64,000 nt of DNA from Swaminathania salitolerans (GTDB lineage: Bacteria > Pseudomonadota > Alphaproteobacteria > Acetobacterales > Acetobacteraceae): the NCBI RefSeq assembly GCF_025994315.1, contig NZ_BAQE01000025.1. One strand, given 5' to 3'. Of the stretch, positions 53,521 through 62,177 are shown one piece after another. Positions within the stretch are counted from its first letter, which is position 1. Every line of letters starts with the position of its first letter. The position numbers and the translations under genes are program-made. The notes under the pieces are model-generated. The model was not told the DNA's origin. It was given only the letters and a program-made list of their open reading frames with translations, and ran no database searches.

Positions 53521-54693
53521 TCATGGGACGGGTGGCCAGTCCGGCTGGGGGAATTCGTCCTGCGACCAGTCTCCGGCGGCCCAGCTGGCGCGTAGTTCCT
53601 CGGCCTTCTGCGGCAAGGTGCCGTTCACGATGGCCGCGCGTATCTCACGCATCAGGCGCTGGTAATAGGCCAGATTATGCCAGGTCAGCAGCATCGGGCC
53701 GAGAATTTCATTGGCGCGGAACAGGTGATGCAGATAGGCGCGGCTATGGCGCGAACAGGCCAGACAGTCGCAATCGGGGCTGATCGGGCGATTATCCCCG
53801 GCATGGCGGGCATTGCGCAGATTGAGCGTGCCGCGCTCGGTATAGGCACGCGCCGTGCGGCCTGCACGCGTGGGCATGACGCAATCGAACATGTCCACAC
53901 CGCGTTCCACACCGCCCAGCAGGTCATCGGGGGTGCCGACGCCCATCAGATAGCGCGCATGGTCCTGCGGCAGGAGCGGTGTGGTGAAATCGAGCGTCGA
54001 GAACATGAGTTCCTGACCCTCGCCCACCGCCAGACCGCCAATGGCATAGCCCTCGAATCCGATATCGGTCAGGGCCTTGGCCGAGCGTGCACGCAGATCG
54101 CGCTCCGTGCCTCCCTGCACGATGCCGAACTGTCCGTAGCCGGGGCGTTGCACGAAGGCCTCGCGCGAGCGCGCTGCCCAGCGCATGGACAATTCCATGG
54201 AGGATTCGAGGCGCTCCGGCGTGGCGGGCAGGGCCGGGCATTCATCGAAACACATGGTGATGGTGGCATCGAGCGCGTGCTGGATGTCGGTGCTGCTCTC
54301 CGGCGTCAGGCGATGCTTGGAGCCGTCGATATGGGAGTTGAACGTCACCCCGTCCTGATCGAGCTTGCGCAGCGCGCCGAGCGACATGACCTGAAACCCG
54401 CCTGAATCGGTCAGGATCGGGCCGGACCAGTCCATCATGCGGTGCAGGCCGCCCATCTTGCGCACGCGCTCGGCGCCGGGGCGCAGCATGAGGTGATAGG
54501 TATTGCCCAGAATGATACCCGCACCCGTCGCGCGTACGGCGTCCATGGTCATGGCCTTGACCGTGCCCGCGGTGCCGACCGGCATGAAGGTGGGGGTGGG
54601 GATGGTGCCGTGCGCCGTATGCAGATGCCCCGCACGTGCCTGGCCGCAACAGGCCTCGGCCTTCCACTGCATTTTCGTGGCGGATTGGGTCAT
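53521..54693 (-). CDS. tgt: tRNA-guanine transglycosylase
   Basis: A 390-residue enzyme exchanging guanine 34 of tRNAs with GUN anticodons for preQ1. TVKAMTMDAVRATGAGIILG and NTYHLMLRPG are in the barrel; LTDSGGFQVMSLG holds the catalytic Asp; the zinc site is CDCLACSRHSRAYLHHLF. The start overlaps the queA stop by 4 nt. Confidence 0.97.
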   Translation of the reverse strand: MTQSATKMQWKAEACCGQARAGHLHTAHGTIPTPTFMPVGTAGTVKAMTMDAVRATGAGIILGNTYHLMLRPGAERVRKMGGLHRMMDWSGPILTDSGGFQVMSLGALRKLDQDGVTFNSHIDGSKHRLTPESSTDIQHALDATITMCFDECPALPATPERLESSMELSMRWAARSREAFVQRPGYGQFGIVQGGTERDLRARSAKALTDIGFEGYAIGGLAVGEGQELMFSTLDFTTPLLPQDHARYLMGVGTPDDLLGGVERGVDMFDCVMPTRAGRTARAYTERGTLNLRNARHAGDNRPISPDCDCLACSRHSRAYLHHLFRANEILGPMLLTWHNLAYYQRLMREIRAAIVNGTLPQKAEELRASWAAGDWSQDEFPQPDWPPVP

Positions 54694-55727
54694 GGGGCGC
54701 GGTCCAGCAAGCAGGCATCTCCGTAGGAATAAAAGCGAAAACCCTCGGCAATCGCGTGACGATAGGCCTCGCGCATGGTCTCGGTTCCGGCCAGCGCACA
54801 GACGAGCATGAACAGGGTCGAGCGCGGCAGGTGGAAATTGGTCATCAGCCGATCGACTGCACGGAAACGATAGCCCGGCTTGATGAAAATGGAGGTCTCG
54901 CCTTCCCAGGGGTGAACGACGCCCCGCTCATCGGCAGCACTTTCAAGCAGGCGCAGGCTGGTGGTGCCCACGGCCACGATCTTCCTGCCGCTGGCGCGGG
55001 TGTCGTTGATGAGCTGCGCGGTTTGCGCGTCGATGCGGCCCCATTCGGCATGCATCTTGTGGCTGGCGATCTCGTCGCGCACGGGCAGGAAGGTGCCTGC
55101 GCCCACATGCAGGGTGAGGGTATGGCGTCGCACGCCGCGCGCATCGAGTGCCGCCAGAAGGTCGGGGGTGAAATGCAGACCCGCCGTGGGTGCGGCGACC
55201 GCACCCTTGTAGCGCTCGAAAATCGTGGCGTAATCGCTGTCATCTTGCGCGGTCGGGCCGGTGGGACGATCGATATAAGGCGGCAGGGCCAGAACCCCGG
55301 CCCGTTTGAGGAAGTCGTCGAAGGCCTCCCCTTCGGCCGAGAACCGCATGGAGATGGCCCCGTCTCCCTCATTCTCCACCACCGCGGCGGTCACCGGGTC
55401 GCTGCCGAAATGCAGCGTGTCGCCGGGCTTGAGCTTGCGGGCGTTTTTCGCCAGAGCGTGCCAGCTGCCATCGCTCAGGATACGGTCGAGCGTGATGCCG
55501 ATCTTTGCCTCGCCCCGTCTTGCCGCGAGCTGGGCGCGTATGACGGCGGTGTCATTGACCACCAGCAGATCGCCGGGTTCGAGCAGGGACGGGAGGTCGC
55601 TCACACGCGCTTCGCTCAGCGCCTGGCCAGCGGCCACGCGCAGCAGGCGCGCGGAATCGCGCGGTCGGGCGGGTTCCAGGGCGATATTCTCGCGCGGGAG
55701 ATCGAAATCGAAATCGGATATCTGCAT
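54690..55727 (-). CDS. queA: S-adenosylmethionine:tRNA ribosyltransferase-isomerase
   Basis: A 345-residue enzyme that transfers and isomerises ribosyl from SAM to preQ1-tRNA, giving epoxyqueuosine. FDFDLPRENIALEPARPRDS, DLLVVNDTAVIRA, TAGLHFTPDLL and TSLRLLESAA, and NFHLPRSTLFMLV are signature blocks. It is first in queA-tgt-queG-RHH. preQ1-forming genes are not in the window, so preQ1 is made elsewhere or salvaged. Confidence 0.97.
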   Translation of the reverse strand: MQISDFDFDLPRENIALEPARPRDSARLLRVAAGQALSEARVSDLPSLLEPGDLLVVNDTAVIRAQLAARRGEAKIGITLDRILSDGSWHALAKNARKLKPGDTLHFGSDPVTAAVVENEGDGAISMRFSAEGEAFDDFLKRAGVLALPPYIDRPTGPTAQDDSDYATIFERYKGAVAAPTAGLHFTPDLLAALDARGVRRHTLTLHVGAGTFLPVRDEIASHKMHAEWGRIDAQTAQLINDTRASGRKIVAVGTTSLRLLESAADERGVVHPWEGETSIFIKPGYRFRAVDRLMTNFHLPRSTLFMLVCALAGTETMREAYRHAIAEGFRFYSYGDACLLDRAP

Positions 55728-55773
55728 GGGCGGCCCGGTTTAGGCCAGAATCACCGGACAAGGCCAGCCCGAA

Positions 55774-56748
55774 TCAGGGGCGCGGGCTTACCGGTTCCGG
55801 TGGTGCCCGGCCCGCATCCGGCCCGTTTGCGCCATGCCGTCCGGGGCAGAGCTTGAGACGATCGATCAGCCAGCGCCCTGCTGGACCGGGAGGTTCGGCG
55901 GTGGGATAGACCACGATCATGGGCATGGCCGACCCACCGGCTGGAAACCCGTCCATCTGTAGTTCGACCAGACGGCCCGCCTCGAGATCGGCGCCGATGC
56001 TGTGCACCGGCATGCCGCCCCAGCCCAGCCCGCCGAGAAGAAAATGATGCTTGGCGTAAAGATCGGCCAGACGCCATGTGGCGGGAGAGAAGATGCCGCG
56101 CTCGCGCCCTGCGGAGAGATCGGTCCGGTCGGTCAGGACCAGCTGCACGTGACGCGCCAGCTCGTCTTTTGGAATCGGCCCGTCGAAACGGGCGAGCGGG
56201 TGCCCGGCCGAGGCCACCATCATGAACCGTATGTCGCCCAGCGCCTCGGAAGAGAGCGCGCCCGGCAGATCGGGCAGGGGGCCTGCAATACCGATCCGGG
56301 CACGGGAATCGAGAAGGGGCTGGAAGACCCCGCCAAGCGCTTCGACATAGAGACGCAGGGGCGTCTGGGGAAAGGTCTCGCGAAACACACGCGCCACGCG
56401 GGTCATCCGGTCCATGGGAAAGAACACATCGACCACGACGGAAAGTTCCGGCTCGATGCCCGACGCCATGCCATGGGCGCGCGCCTTCATGTGATCGACT
56501 CCCATGACGATGCCTCGCGCATCGGCCAGAAGCATCCTTCCTGCCTCGGTCAGAAGCGGATAGCGTCCCGCACGATCGAACAGGGTCACGCCCATCTGGC
56601 ATTCCAGTGCGGCGATCATTTCGCTGATGGCGGGCTGGGAGCGTCCGAAACGCCGGGCCGCCGCCGAGAAGCTGCCATCATCGGCTGCTGCGATGAAGGC
56701 GCGAAGCTGATCGAGCGAAATACGGTCCAGCACGACGCTTTCCTTCAC
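55774..56748 (-). CDS. LysR-family transcriptional regulator
   Basis: A 324-residue protein. The N-terminal helix-turn-helix is LDQLRAFIAAADDGSFSAAA and RRFGRSQPAISEMIAALECQ; the rest is a periplasmic-binding-like effector domain. The tail (PDAGRAPPEPVSPRP) is low-complexity. It is divergent from azoR, its probable target, with an inverted repeat in the spacer. Confidence 0.93.
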   Translation of the reverse strand: MKESVVLDRISLDQLRAFIAAADDGSFSAAARRFGRSQPAISEMIAALECQMGVTLFDRAGRYPLLTEAGRMLLADARGIVMGVDHMKARAHGMASGIEPELSVVVDVFFPMDRMTRVARVFRETFPQTPLRLYVEALGGVFQPLLDSRARIGIAGPLPDLPGALSSEALGDIRFMMVASAGHPLARFDGPIPKDELARHVQLVLTDRTDLSAGRERGIFSPATWRLADLYAKHHFLLGGLGWGGMPVHSIGADLEAGRLVELQMDGFPAGGSAMPMIVVYPTAEPPGPAGRWLIDRLKLCPGRHGANGPDAGRAPPEPVSPRP

Positions 56749-56767
56749 TCATAAGCAAAGCCGATAC

Positions 56768-56783
56768 TATCCATCGGAAGATA
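56768..56783. promoter_or_regulatory. Putative LysR-binding inverted repeat
   Basis: TATC-N8-GATA lies in the 148-bp LysR/azoR divergent spacer, 20 bp from the lysR start, a position typical of autoregulatory LysR boxes. Confidence 0.35.
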
Positions 56784-56896
56784 CTGAGTGTCGAGATAGG
56801 TCGTGCTGTGGGAGGCTATGCGGGAAGAGCGGAGGAAGACCTTTTCGCAGGCGCTTCCGCCCGACCGTCATTGGCCTGAACAGGGACGCCCGCATC

Positions 56897-57508
56897 ATGA
56901 AGATCCTGCATATCGATTCCAGCATTCTCGGCGACAACTCCGCCAGCCGTGCCCTGACGGCCCGGACTGTCGCCCATCTCGAGGCCGCGCATCCCGGGGC
57001 CGAGATCGTCTATCACGATCTCGCAGCTCATCCGATCCCGGTTCTCTCCGCTGCTCATGTGGCTGCGCGTTTCGGCGCCGAGGTGACCGACGAGACGATC
57101 CAGGCCGATCTGGCGCGGGACAATGCGCATGTGGACGAACTCTTCGCCGCCGATATCGTGGTGATCGGTGTCCCCATGTACAATTTCGCCATTCCCGCCC
57201 AGCTCAAGAACTGGGTCGATCGTATCGTGGTGGCGGGCAGAACGTTCCGCTACGGCGAGAATGGCCCCGTCGGCCTGCTCCCGGAAGGCAGGAAGGTGAT
57301 CCTGATTTCCACGCGCGGGGGCACATACACGCCGGGCAGCCCGGCGGCGGCGATGGATCATCAGGAGCCCTATATGACCGATGTGCTCGGTTTCGTGGGG
57401 CTCGGCGCGGTGCACTGGATCCGTGCCGAGGGGCTGAGCCTCGGGGCGGAGGCCCGTGATGCGGCCATGCGTGCCGCCGAAGCCGATATCGCCGCGTTGA
57501 CCCTCTGA
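56897..57508 (+). CDS. azoR: FMN-dependent NADH:quinone oxidoreductase / azoreductase
   Basis: A flavodoxin-like protein of 203 residues. MKILHIDSSILGDNSASRAL is the FMN phosphate loop, PMYNFAIPAQLKNWVDRI the isoalloxazine site, and ISTRGGTYTPGSPAAAMDHQ the third flavin contact. It reduces quinones by two electrons and cleaves azo dyes as a side activity. It is followed 29 nt later by yceI and is probably controlled by the divergent LysR protein. Confidence 0.94.
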   Translation: MKILHIDSSILGDNSASRALTARTVAHLEAAHPGAEIVYHDLAAHPIPVLSAAHVAARFGAEVTDETIQADLARDNAHVDELFAADIVVIGVPMYNFAIPAQLKNWVDRIVVAGRTFRYGENGPVGLLPEGRKVILISTRGGTYTPGSPAAAMDHQEPYMTDVLGFVGLGAVHWIRAEGLSLGAEARDAAMRAAEADIAALTL

Positions 57509-57537
57509 ACGATCCGGCCCCAAGGAGTTTTTCCCCC

Positions 57538-58212
57538 ATGAACAAGATCTTTCTCAACAAGACCATTCCCGGCAAGACCATGTTCCGCAAGACCGTTTTC
57601 GCAGGGACGGCCCTGTTCGCCGCCCTCGTTGCCATCCCGCAGGCCCGGGCCGAGGCCCCCGCACCGAAGGGCGGCATATCCGCCCCCGGCGCCGTGCAGG
57701 CGGGACGCTACACGGTCGAGCCCTATCACACGCAGGTCGAATTCACGCTCATGCATATGGGATTCACTGCATTTTCGGGCTTCTTTTCGCAGGCCTCGGG
57801 TACGCTCGTGCTCGACCCCGCCCATATCGAGGCGACGAAGCTGGACGTGACCCTGCCCATCGCTTCGGTCCAGACCACGGCTGCCAAGCTCGATAGCGAG
57901 CTGAAGTCGGCCGACTGGTTCGATGCCGCGAAATATCCCTCTGCCCGTTTCGTCTCGACGCATGTGACGCGCACCGGCAGCAGCACCGCTACGATCACGG
58001 GCGATCTTACCCTGCATGGCGTGACCAGACCCGTCACCCTCAAGGCACGGCTGATCGGCAGCGGCGTGAATCCGCTCGACAAGAAGGAAACGGTCGGGTT
58101 CGAGGGCAGCACGGTGATCTCGCGCAGCGCATTCGGTGTATCGCGCTATGTGCCGCTGGTCGGCGACCAGGTGACGCTGCATATCGCAGGCGCATTCGAG
58201 AAAGCGTCCTGA
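57538..58212 (+). CDS. YceI-family periplasmic lipid-binding protein
   Basis: A 224-residue protein. The signal peptide ends near PQARA-EA and has a long Lys-rich n-region created by four 15-bp repeats. The mature lipocalin-like domain has AGRYTVEPYHTQVEFTLMHM, LDVTLPIASVQTT, LKSADWFDAAKYPSARFVST and GDLTLHGVTRPVTL, the YceI signature. Relatives bind polyisoprenoids such as quinone precursors, which fits a neighbour acting on quinones. Confidence 0.94.
   Translation: MNKIFLNKTIPGKTMFRKTVFAGTALFAALVAIPQARAEAPAPKGGISAPGAVQAGRYTVEPYHTQVEFTLMHMGFTAFSGFFSQASGTLVLDPAHIEATKLDVTLPIASVQTTAAKLDSELKSADWFDAAKYPSARFVSTHVTRTGSSTATITGDLTLHGVTRPVTLKARLIGSGVNPLDKKETVGFEGSTVISRSAFGVSRYVPLVGDQVTLHIAGAFEKAS
57541..57600 (+). 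repeat. Four 15-bp repeats in the YceI signal peptide
   Basis: AACAAGATCTTTCTC, AACAAGACCATTCCC, GGCAAGACCATGTTC and CGCAAGACCGTTTTC fill exactly 60 bases after the ATG and encode NKIFL, NKTIP, GKTMF and RKTVF. Confidence 0.85.
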
Positions 58213-58405
58213 TCGTCGATCCCGCACCGTATCGCGCATTTCCCCGAACCGGGCATGAGCACGTCATGCTCCAGCCCGGTCCGGGGATATTCCTGCGTTC
58301 CAGCAGGCTTGCGTTCGTACGGGGCTGCGTTCCTGCATTCGGACAATTCAAATCCTGGCCGTGCTGTTCTAGACTCCGCTCACCGCAATTACCGGAGTAT
58401 CCATC

Positions 58406-58630
58406 ATGTCCTATGCCGCTCTCGATGCCGTTCGCGTCGCCAAGGCGTCCAAATCCGCCCTTGCAGCGCTCGGTCAGGTTCGCGAGGAATCCGAGGCACA
58501 TATCCGCAAGACCCTCATGATCGAGCGGATCGAGGCTCTGGCGAGCGCCGCAGCCGAGACGTCGCTCCCGGGCGGTGGTCTCGTGACCCTGACCTCTGAG
58601 GAGTTCTGGCTGATCAGCAAGAACTGGTAA
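58406..58630 (+). CDS. Small hypothetical protein (74 residues)
   Basis: A short helical, Ala-rich protein: RVAKASKSALAALGQVREES then LMIERIEALASAAAE and an end LVTLTSEEFWLISKNW. No signal peptide or membrane helix. The codon use matches the neighbours, the ATG is 26 nt after a pyrimidine-rich stretch, and a perfect terminator follows, so it is probably expressed alone. Function unknown. Confidence 0.65.
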   Translation: MSYAALDAVRVAKASKSALAALGQVREESEAHIRKTLMIERIEALASAAAETSLPGGGLVTLTSEEFWLISKNW

Positions 58631-58644
58631 CGGACGAGCCGGTC

Positions 58645-58694
58645 GCGCAGGGCGCGTTCCTCCTGTGGGAGGCGCGCCCTGCGCTCCGTTTTTC
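58645..58694 (+). terminator. Rho-independent terminator
   Basis: GCGCAGGGCGCG (58645-58656) and CGCGCCCTGCGC (58673-58684) form a 12-bp stem followed by TCCGTTTTTC, 15 nt after the small gene. The VOC gene ends just beyond, on the other strand. Confidence 0.9.
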
Positions 58695-58697
58695 GTC

Positions 58698-59090
58698 CTA
58701 ACCCTGATAGGACGCGATCTCGATCAGGTTCCGGTCGGGATCGTGGATGTAGATCGAGGTGATCGGCCCCAGCGCTCCGATGCGTGTAACCGGCCCCTCG
58801 ATTAGCGTTACACCGCATTTCTCCAGATGACGGATGATGTTTTCCGAATCGATGGCGGTCGTGAAGCACAGATCGCTCACGCCCGGCGCCGCCTTTTCTG
58901 CGGTGATCCATCCCTCGGACTCCATCGGGCGCAGATTGATCTTCTGACCGCCGAAACAGAGCGAGACGCGGTTGTTGCGTCCGTATTCCTCGATCTCCAT
59001 GCCCAGAACATGCTGATACCAGTTGGCGGACAAGGTGCGATCACGAACCGTGAGAACGATATGGTCGAGGCGATCGACTGTAAAACGCAT
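58698..59090 (-). CDS. VOC (glyoxalase/bleomycin-resistance) family protein
   Basis: A 130-residue protein from ATG 59088-59090. Two beta-alpha-beta-beta-beta modules: RLDHIVLTVRDRTLSANWYQHVLG with a metal-binding His, NLRPMESE, DLCFTTAIDSENIIRHLE, and SIYIHDPDRNLIEIASY with the distal His/Glu. Such proteins act as lyases, isomerases or dioxygenases; substrate unknown. It lies 32 nt behind the AbrB-like transporter gene. Confidence 0.88.
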   Translation of the reverse strand: MRFTVDRLDHIVLTVRDRTLSANWYQHVLGMEIEEYGRNNRVSLCFGGQKINLRPMESEGWITAEKAAPGVSDLCFTTAIDSENIIRHLEKCGVTLIEGPVTRIGALGPITSIYIHDPDRNLIEIASYQG

Positions 59091-59122
59091 GAGGTCCGGA
59101 CTTTCGCTGACAGAGGCCTGGC

Positions 59123-60211
59123 TCAAGCACTATCAGTGTTCCGCCGTCCCTGACTAGAGCGGGCGCCATGCCCGTCCGGTGCGAGGCGGGCGAGTCGCGT
59201 CGCGATTGCCGGTGCGATCGCGAGCAGAACGAGGAAGCGGGCGATCTGCATCGCCATCACGAATGGAACGTCGATGGGGACCGAAGCCGCGATGATCGCG
59301 ATGGAATCCGCGCCTCCCGGGCTGGTTGCGAGATAGGCGCTCAACGGATCCACATGGGCGATATGCGCGAGCGGCCAGGAGAGAAGGGCGCATCCGGCAA
59401 TCAGCACGGTTGTGGAAAGGGCTACAGCAGGCAGAGCCCGCCGGACATGGTGCAGCACATCGCGGGTGAACCGGCGTCCGATCATCCAGCCGATGACGAC
59501 ATAGCTCGGGGCGAGAAGCCAGAAGGGCAGGCTGTAATGCACGCCGAATCCGGCCTGGAGCACCACACCGCCGATCATGCTTGTCAGCAGCGGTGCGGCG
59601 CCGCTGCGTATGAAGGGGGCGAGCAGCACCGCGCAGGCGATGAGCGGCAGGCAGGGCCAGAAGGCGAAGGGCGAGACCGGAAGCGCCCCGGAAACATGAC
59701 GGACCTGGCCAGCGCCGACGAGGGCGAAATGGGCGACGACCGAGGTTGCGATCGTGACCATCAGGACACGGAGATAGACCATGAAGGCCACGAGACGCTG
59801 ATCGGCACCATAATCCTCGCAGAGCAGCAGCATCGCCGTGGCCGCTCCGGGCGACGCGCCCCACAGGGCCGTGGTTCCGGGCATGACGCGCAGGCGCGTC
59901 AGCAAAAGACCGAGCGAAAAGCTGATGAAGACGACGGACAGGACACCGCTCAGAAAAATGGCCCAGTGAGCGCCTATCTCCCGCAGGACCTGCGCAGTGA
60001 GGCCGTGAGCCATCAGCTGGCCGATGATCGCCTGGGCGATGACGGGAAGACGGGCATGCAGCGCTATGGAATGGCCGCGCGTCGAGACGACGATGGCCGC
60101 GAGCATGGGGCCGAGCAGCAGGGCGGCCGGAAATCCGACCAGACCCAGCCCCGTGGCCAGAAGAGCGGAGAGCGCGCTCAGGATCAGGAAGACACGCGCC
60201 TGCGCGATCAT
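59123..60211 (-). CDS. AbrB-family membrane transporter
   Basis: A 362-residue protein with about 10 hydrophobic segments in two similar halves, each with a glycine-rich block: FPAALLLGPMLAAIVVS and PVIAQAIIGQLMAHG in the first, APLLTSMIGGVVLQAGFGVH and LLAPSYVVIGWMIGRRF in the second. ATSPGGADSIAIIAASVPID is the AbrB hallmark. Its ATG overlaps the isochorismatase stop (ATGA), so the two are coupled. The substrate is unknown. Confidence 0.88.
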   Translation of the reverse strand: MIAQARVFLILSALSALLATGLGLVGFPAALLLGPMLAAIVVSTRGHSIALHARLPVIAQAIIGQLMAHGLTAQVLREIGAHWAIFLSGVLSVVFISFSLGLLLTRLRVMPGTTALWGASPGAATAMLLLCEDYGADQRLVAFMVYLRVLMVTIATSVVAHFALVGAGQVRHVSGALPVSPFAFWPCLPLIACAVLLAPFIRSGAAPLLTSMIGGVVLQAGFGVHYSLPFWLLAPSYVVIGWMIGRRFTRDVLHHVRRALPAVALSTTVLIAGCALLSWPLAHIAHVDPLSAYLATSPGGADSIAIIAASVPIDVPFVMAMQIARFLVLLAIAPAIATRLARLAPDGHGARSSQGRRNTDSA

Positions 60212-60774
60212 TCGCCGAATACGATCTCGTTCGTGCGGGTGACGCGACACAGCCGCGGAAAGATATGGGTGAAGGCCATCCGGTGCAGCGCCTCGCTCAG
60301 CGAGGTGCAGGCATCCTCGGGGACGACGACGTCATAACCGAGTTCCCAGGCATGACGCAGAGTGGATTCCACGCCGAGATTCGTCGCGATTCCGGCCAGG
60401 ACGATCGTCCTTATCCCCCGTCGACGCAGCTGAAGATCGAGATCCGTACCGGTAAATGCGCCCCATTGACGCTTCAGTACCACAAGATCCGAAGGCTGCC
60501 GGAGACCGGGCGCGAATGAAGTCCAGTCATCAGGCAGGGGGGACGCGACGCCGGGCGGCTGATCGACGATGCCGGGTGGAGCGTCGGCGAAATCGGGCGC
60601 GAAACCGACATGGACCAGCACGACCGGGCTACCGGCGGCACGGGCGGATCCGGCGAGCGTCATCCCTTTCTCCAGAACGCCCTGGCTCGTATGGGGAAGG
60701 ACGGGCATAGTCAGAATGCCCTTCTGGAGGTCGATCAGGACGAGCGCGGTTGTCTTGGGATCGAGGGAAATCAT
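60208..60774 (-). CDS. Isochorismatase-fold hydrolase without the catalytic Cys
   Basis: A 188-residue protein. The Asp of the triad is in ALVLIDLQKGIL and the Lys in VLKRQWGAFTGTDLDLQL. At the usual Cys position the sequence is GIATNLGVEST, i.e. Gly in place of Cys. That variant occurs in a subset of the family (true isochorismatases also lack the nucleophile), so cysteine-dependent amidase activity is unlikely. It leads an operon with the AbrB transporter and faces a TetR gene; the 28-bp palindrome is 36 bp upstream of its ATG. Confidence 0.88.
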   Translation of the reverse strand: MISLDPKTTALVLIDLQKGILTMPVLPHTSQGVLEKGMTLAGSARAAGSPVVLVHVGFAPDFADAPPGIVDQPPGVASPLPDDWTSFAPGLRQPSDLVVLKRQWGAFTGTDLDLQLRRRGIRTIVLAGIATNLGVESTLRHAWELGYDVVVPEDACTSLSEALHRMAFTHIFPRLCRVTRTNEIVFGE

Positions 60775-60791
60775 GGAGGACTCTTTCGCCG

Positions 60792-61409
60792 ATGGAAACG
60801 TCACCCGATACTTATGCGAGGATTTCCTCGCATAAGTCAAACGCGGTTCCGCCGAAGAGACAGCGCGGGCGCGAGCGTGTGGCGCGTATTCTCGATGCGG
60901 CCGGCGCGGTCTTTGTCGAGAAAGGAGTCGAGGGCGCGACCATGACCGAGATTGCCGCCCGGTCGGGGACGGCGATCGGTTCGCTCTATCGCTTCTTCCC
61001 GACGAGAGAGAGTATCGCGACGACGTTGCTCGAGCGCTTCATTCACGATCGTCTCGAGGCGCTGGACCGGATCTGTGCGACAACCGGCCCCGGAGAATGG
61101 GAAGACGCGGCAACGGGATTGATGCAGCTCTGGCTCGGGAGGCGGGCGGAGCGCGATTATACCACCCTGCTCATGGCTGCGCGGCCCGATGCGGAGACCG
61201 TCACGAAAGAATGGCGTGCGCGGTTTCTCTCACGGGTGATTGCGCTGCTCGCGCAGGTTCATCCCCCGGCGCGCGATTCGGCGCCGGCAAGGGGGGTGGT
61301 TCTGCTTCATGTGCTCAAGCTCGCCCCGCAGCTTGTGACGGGGGAGGACGACGCAGCGATAGAGGGCGAGCTTCGCAAGATCGTGCTGCGTTTGCTGGCC
61401 GCCCGCTGA
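60792..61409 (+). CDS. TetR-family transcriptional regulator
   Basis: A 205-residue protein. KRQRGRERVARILDAAGAVF, TMTEIAARSGTAIGSLYRFF is the TetR helix-turn-helix, followed by an alpha-helical ligand domain. The start is ATG 60792-60794, which leaves only 17 bp to the divergent isochorismatase ATG and places a perfect operator-like palindrome (60810-60837) within codons 7-16. No in-frame Met exists downstream before the DNA-binding domain. It is the likely repressor of the isochorismatase-AbrB operon and of itself. Confidence 0.9.
   Translation: METSPDTYARISSHKSNAVPPKRQRGRERVARILDAAGAVFVEKGVEGATMTEIAARSGTAIGSLYRFFPTRESIATTLLERFIHDRLEALDRICATTGPGEWEDAATGLMQLWLGRRAERDYTTLLMAARPDAETVTKEWRARFLSRVIALLAQVHPPARDSAPARGVVLLHVLKLAPQLVTGEDDAAIEGELRKIVLRLLAAR
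60810..60837. promoter_or_regulatory. Perfect 28-bp palindrome, putative TetR operator
   Basis: ACTTATGCGAGGA (60810-60822), two T residues, TCCTCGCATAAGT (60825-60837). Thirteen-bp arms without mismatch are rare by chance; the place fits control of both divergent transcripts. Confidence 0.8.
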
Positions 61410-61439
61410 GACGCGTCTGACGCCCTGCGGCGGGCTTGC

Positions 61440-61530
61440 TGGCACGAACCCCAGGCGCGGCCTCCAGGTGCGGCCACCGAGCGCGGCCCCGGGCGGGCCT
61501 TGGGCGCGGACCCCAGGCACGGCCAGTCAT
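61440..61530. repeat. Degenerate 14-15 bp repeats in the tetR/sspB spacer
   Basis: Units with the core GCGCGGCCC or GCGCGGACC and an adjoining CCCAGG recur about five times between the convergent genes. Confidence 0.5.
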
Positions 61531-61558
61531 GACGGCGGTTCGGGGCAGGGGGGCGCGT

Positions 61559-62089
61559 TCAGTGCGGGCGTTTGCGGAAGGCATCCAGGCTGACCACCTG
61601 TCCCTCTTCGCCCGAGGGAGCGGGGGAAGAGGCGTCGTCGCTCTCCGCCTCCGTGACATGCGTCTGCGGCTCTTCATCCACGGACTCGACCGGCTCGACC
61701 GAGAAGCGCAGCGCCATGCGGATATGCGGATCCGCAAATGCCGTGATCGCGGCGAACGGAATGACGAGCATGCTGCCGATGCCACCGAAAGACAGCCCGA
61801 CCGAAACCGTCATCGCTTCGCGGTCGACCCTGAGATCCCAGAACTGGTGCTGGAGAACGATCGTCATGTCGTGGGGATATTGCGCCCTGAGCCGGTCCGG
61901 AATCGCGACTCCGGGGTAATCGGTCAGGAAGGTGAGATAGAAGTGATGCTCACCCGGCAATCCCTCGACGCTGGCATGGTCCAGCGCCCGCAGCATCACC
62001 TCGCGATAGGCGTCTTCGACCCATTCGTCATAGGGCAGCAGGCTTTCTGGCAGTTCGTGATCCATGCCGTCATCCTGATCATCGCTCAT
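61559..62089 (-). CDS. sspB: SspB-family ClpXP adaptor (alphaproteobacterial type)
   Basis: A 176-residue protein from ATG 62087-62089. The Sm-like substrate-binding domain has HHFYLTFLTDYPGVAIPDRL, QFWDLRVDREAMTVSVGLSF and MLVIPFAAITAFADP. An acidic disordered linker leads to the ClpX-binding tail VVSLDAFRKRPH. SspB tethers ssrA-tagged proteins to ClpXP. The tmRNA gene that makes the tag is the next gene upstream on the same strand. Confidence 0.95.
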   Translation of the reverse strand: MSDDQDDGMDHELPESLLPYDEWVEDAYREVMLRALDHASVEGLPGEHHFYLTFLTDYPGVAIPDRLRAQYPHDMTIVLQHQFWDLRVDREAMTVSVGLSFGGIGSMLVIPFAAITAFADPHIRMALRFSVEPVESVDEEPQTHVTEAESDDASSPAPSGEEGQVVSLDAFRKRPH

Positions 62090-62177
62090 GCTCGTCGATC
62101 CATATAGTGAGACTGATCCGTGAGGGATGCGACGTTTCAGGGCATGTGGCAAGGGCAGGGAAGGGCGGAATACCGCA

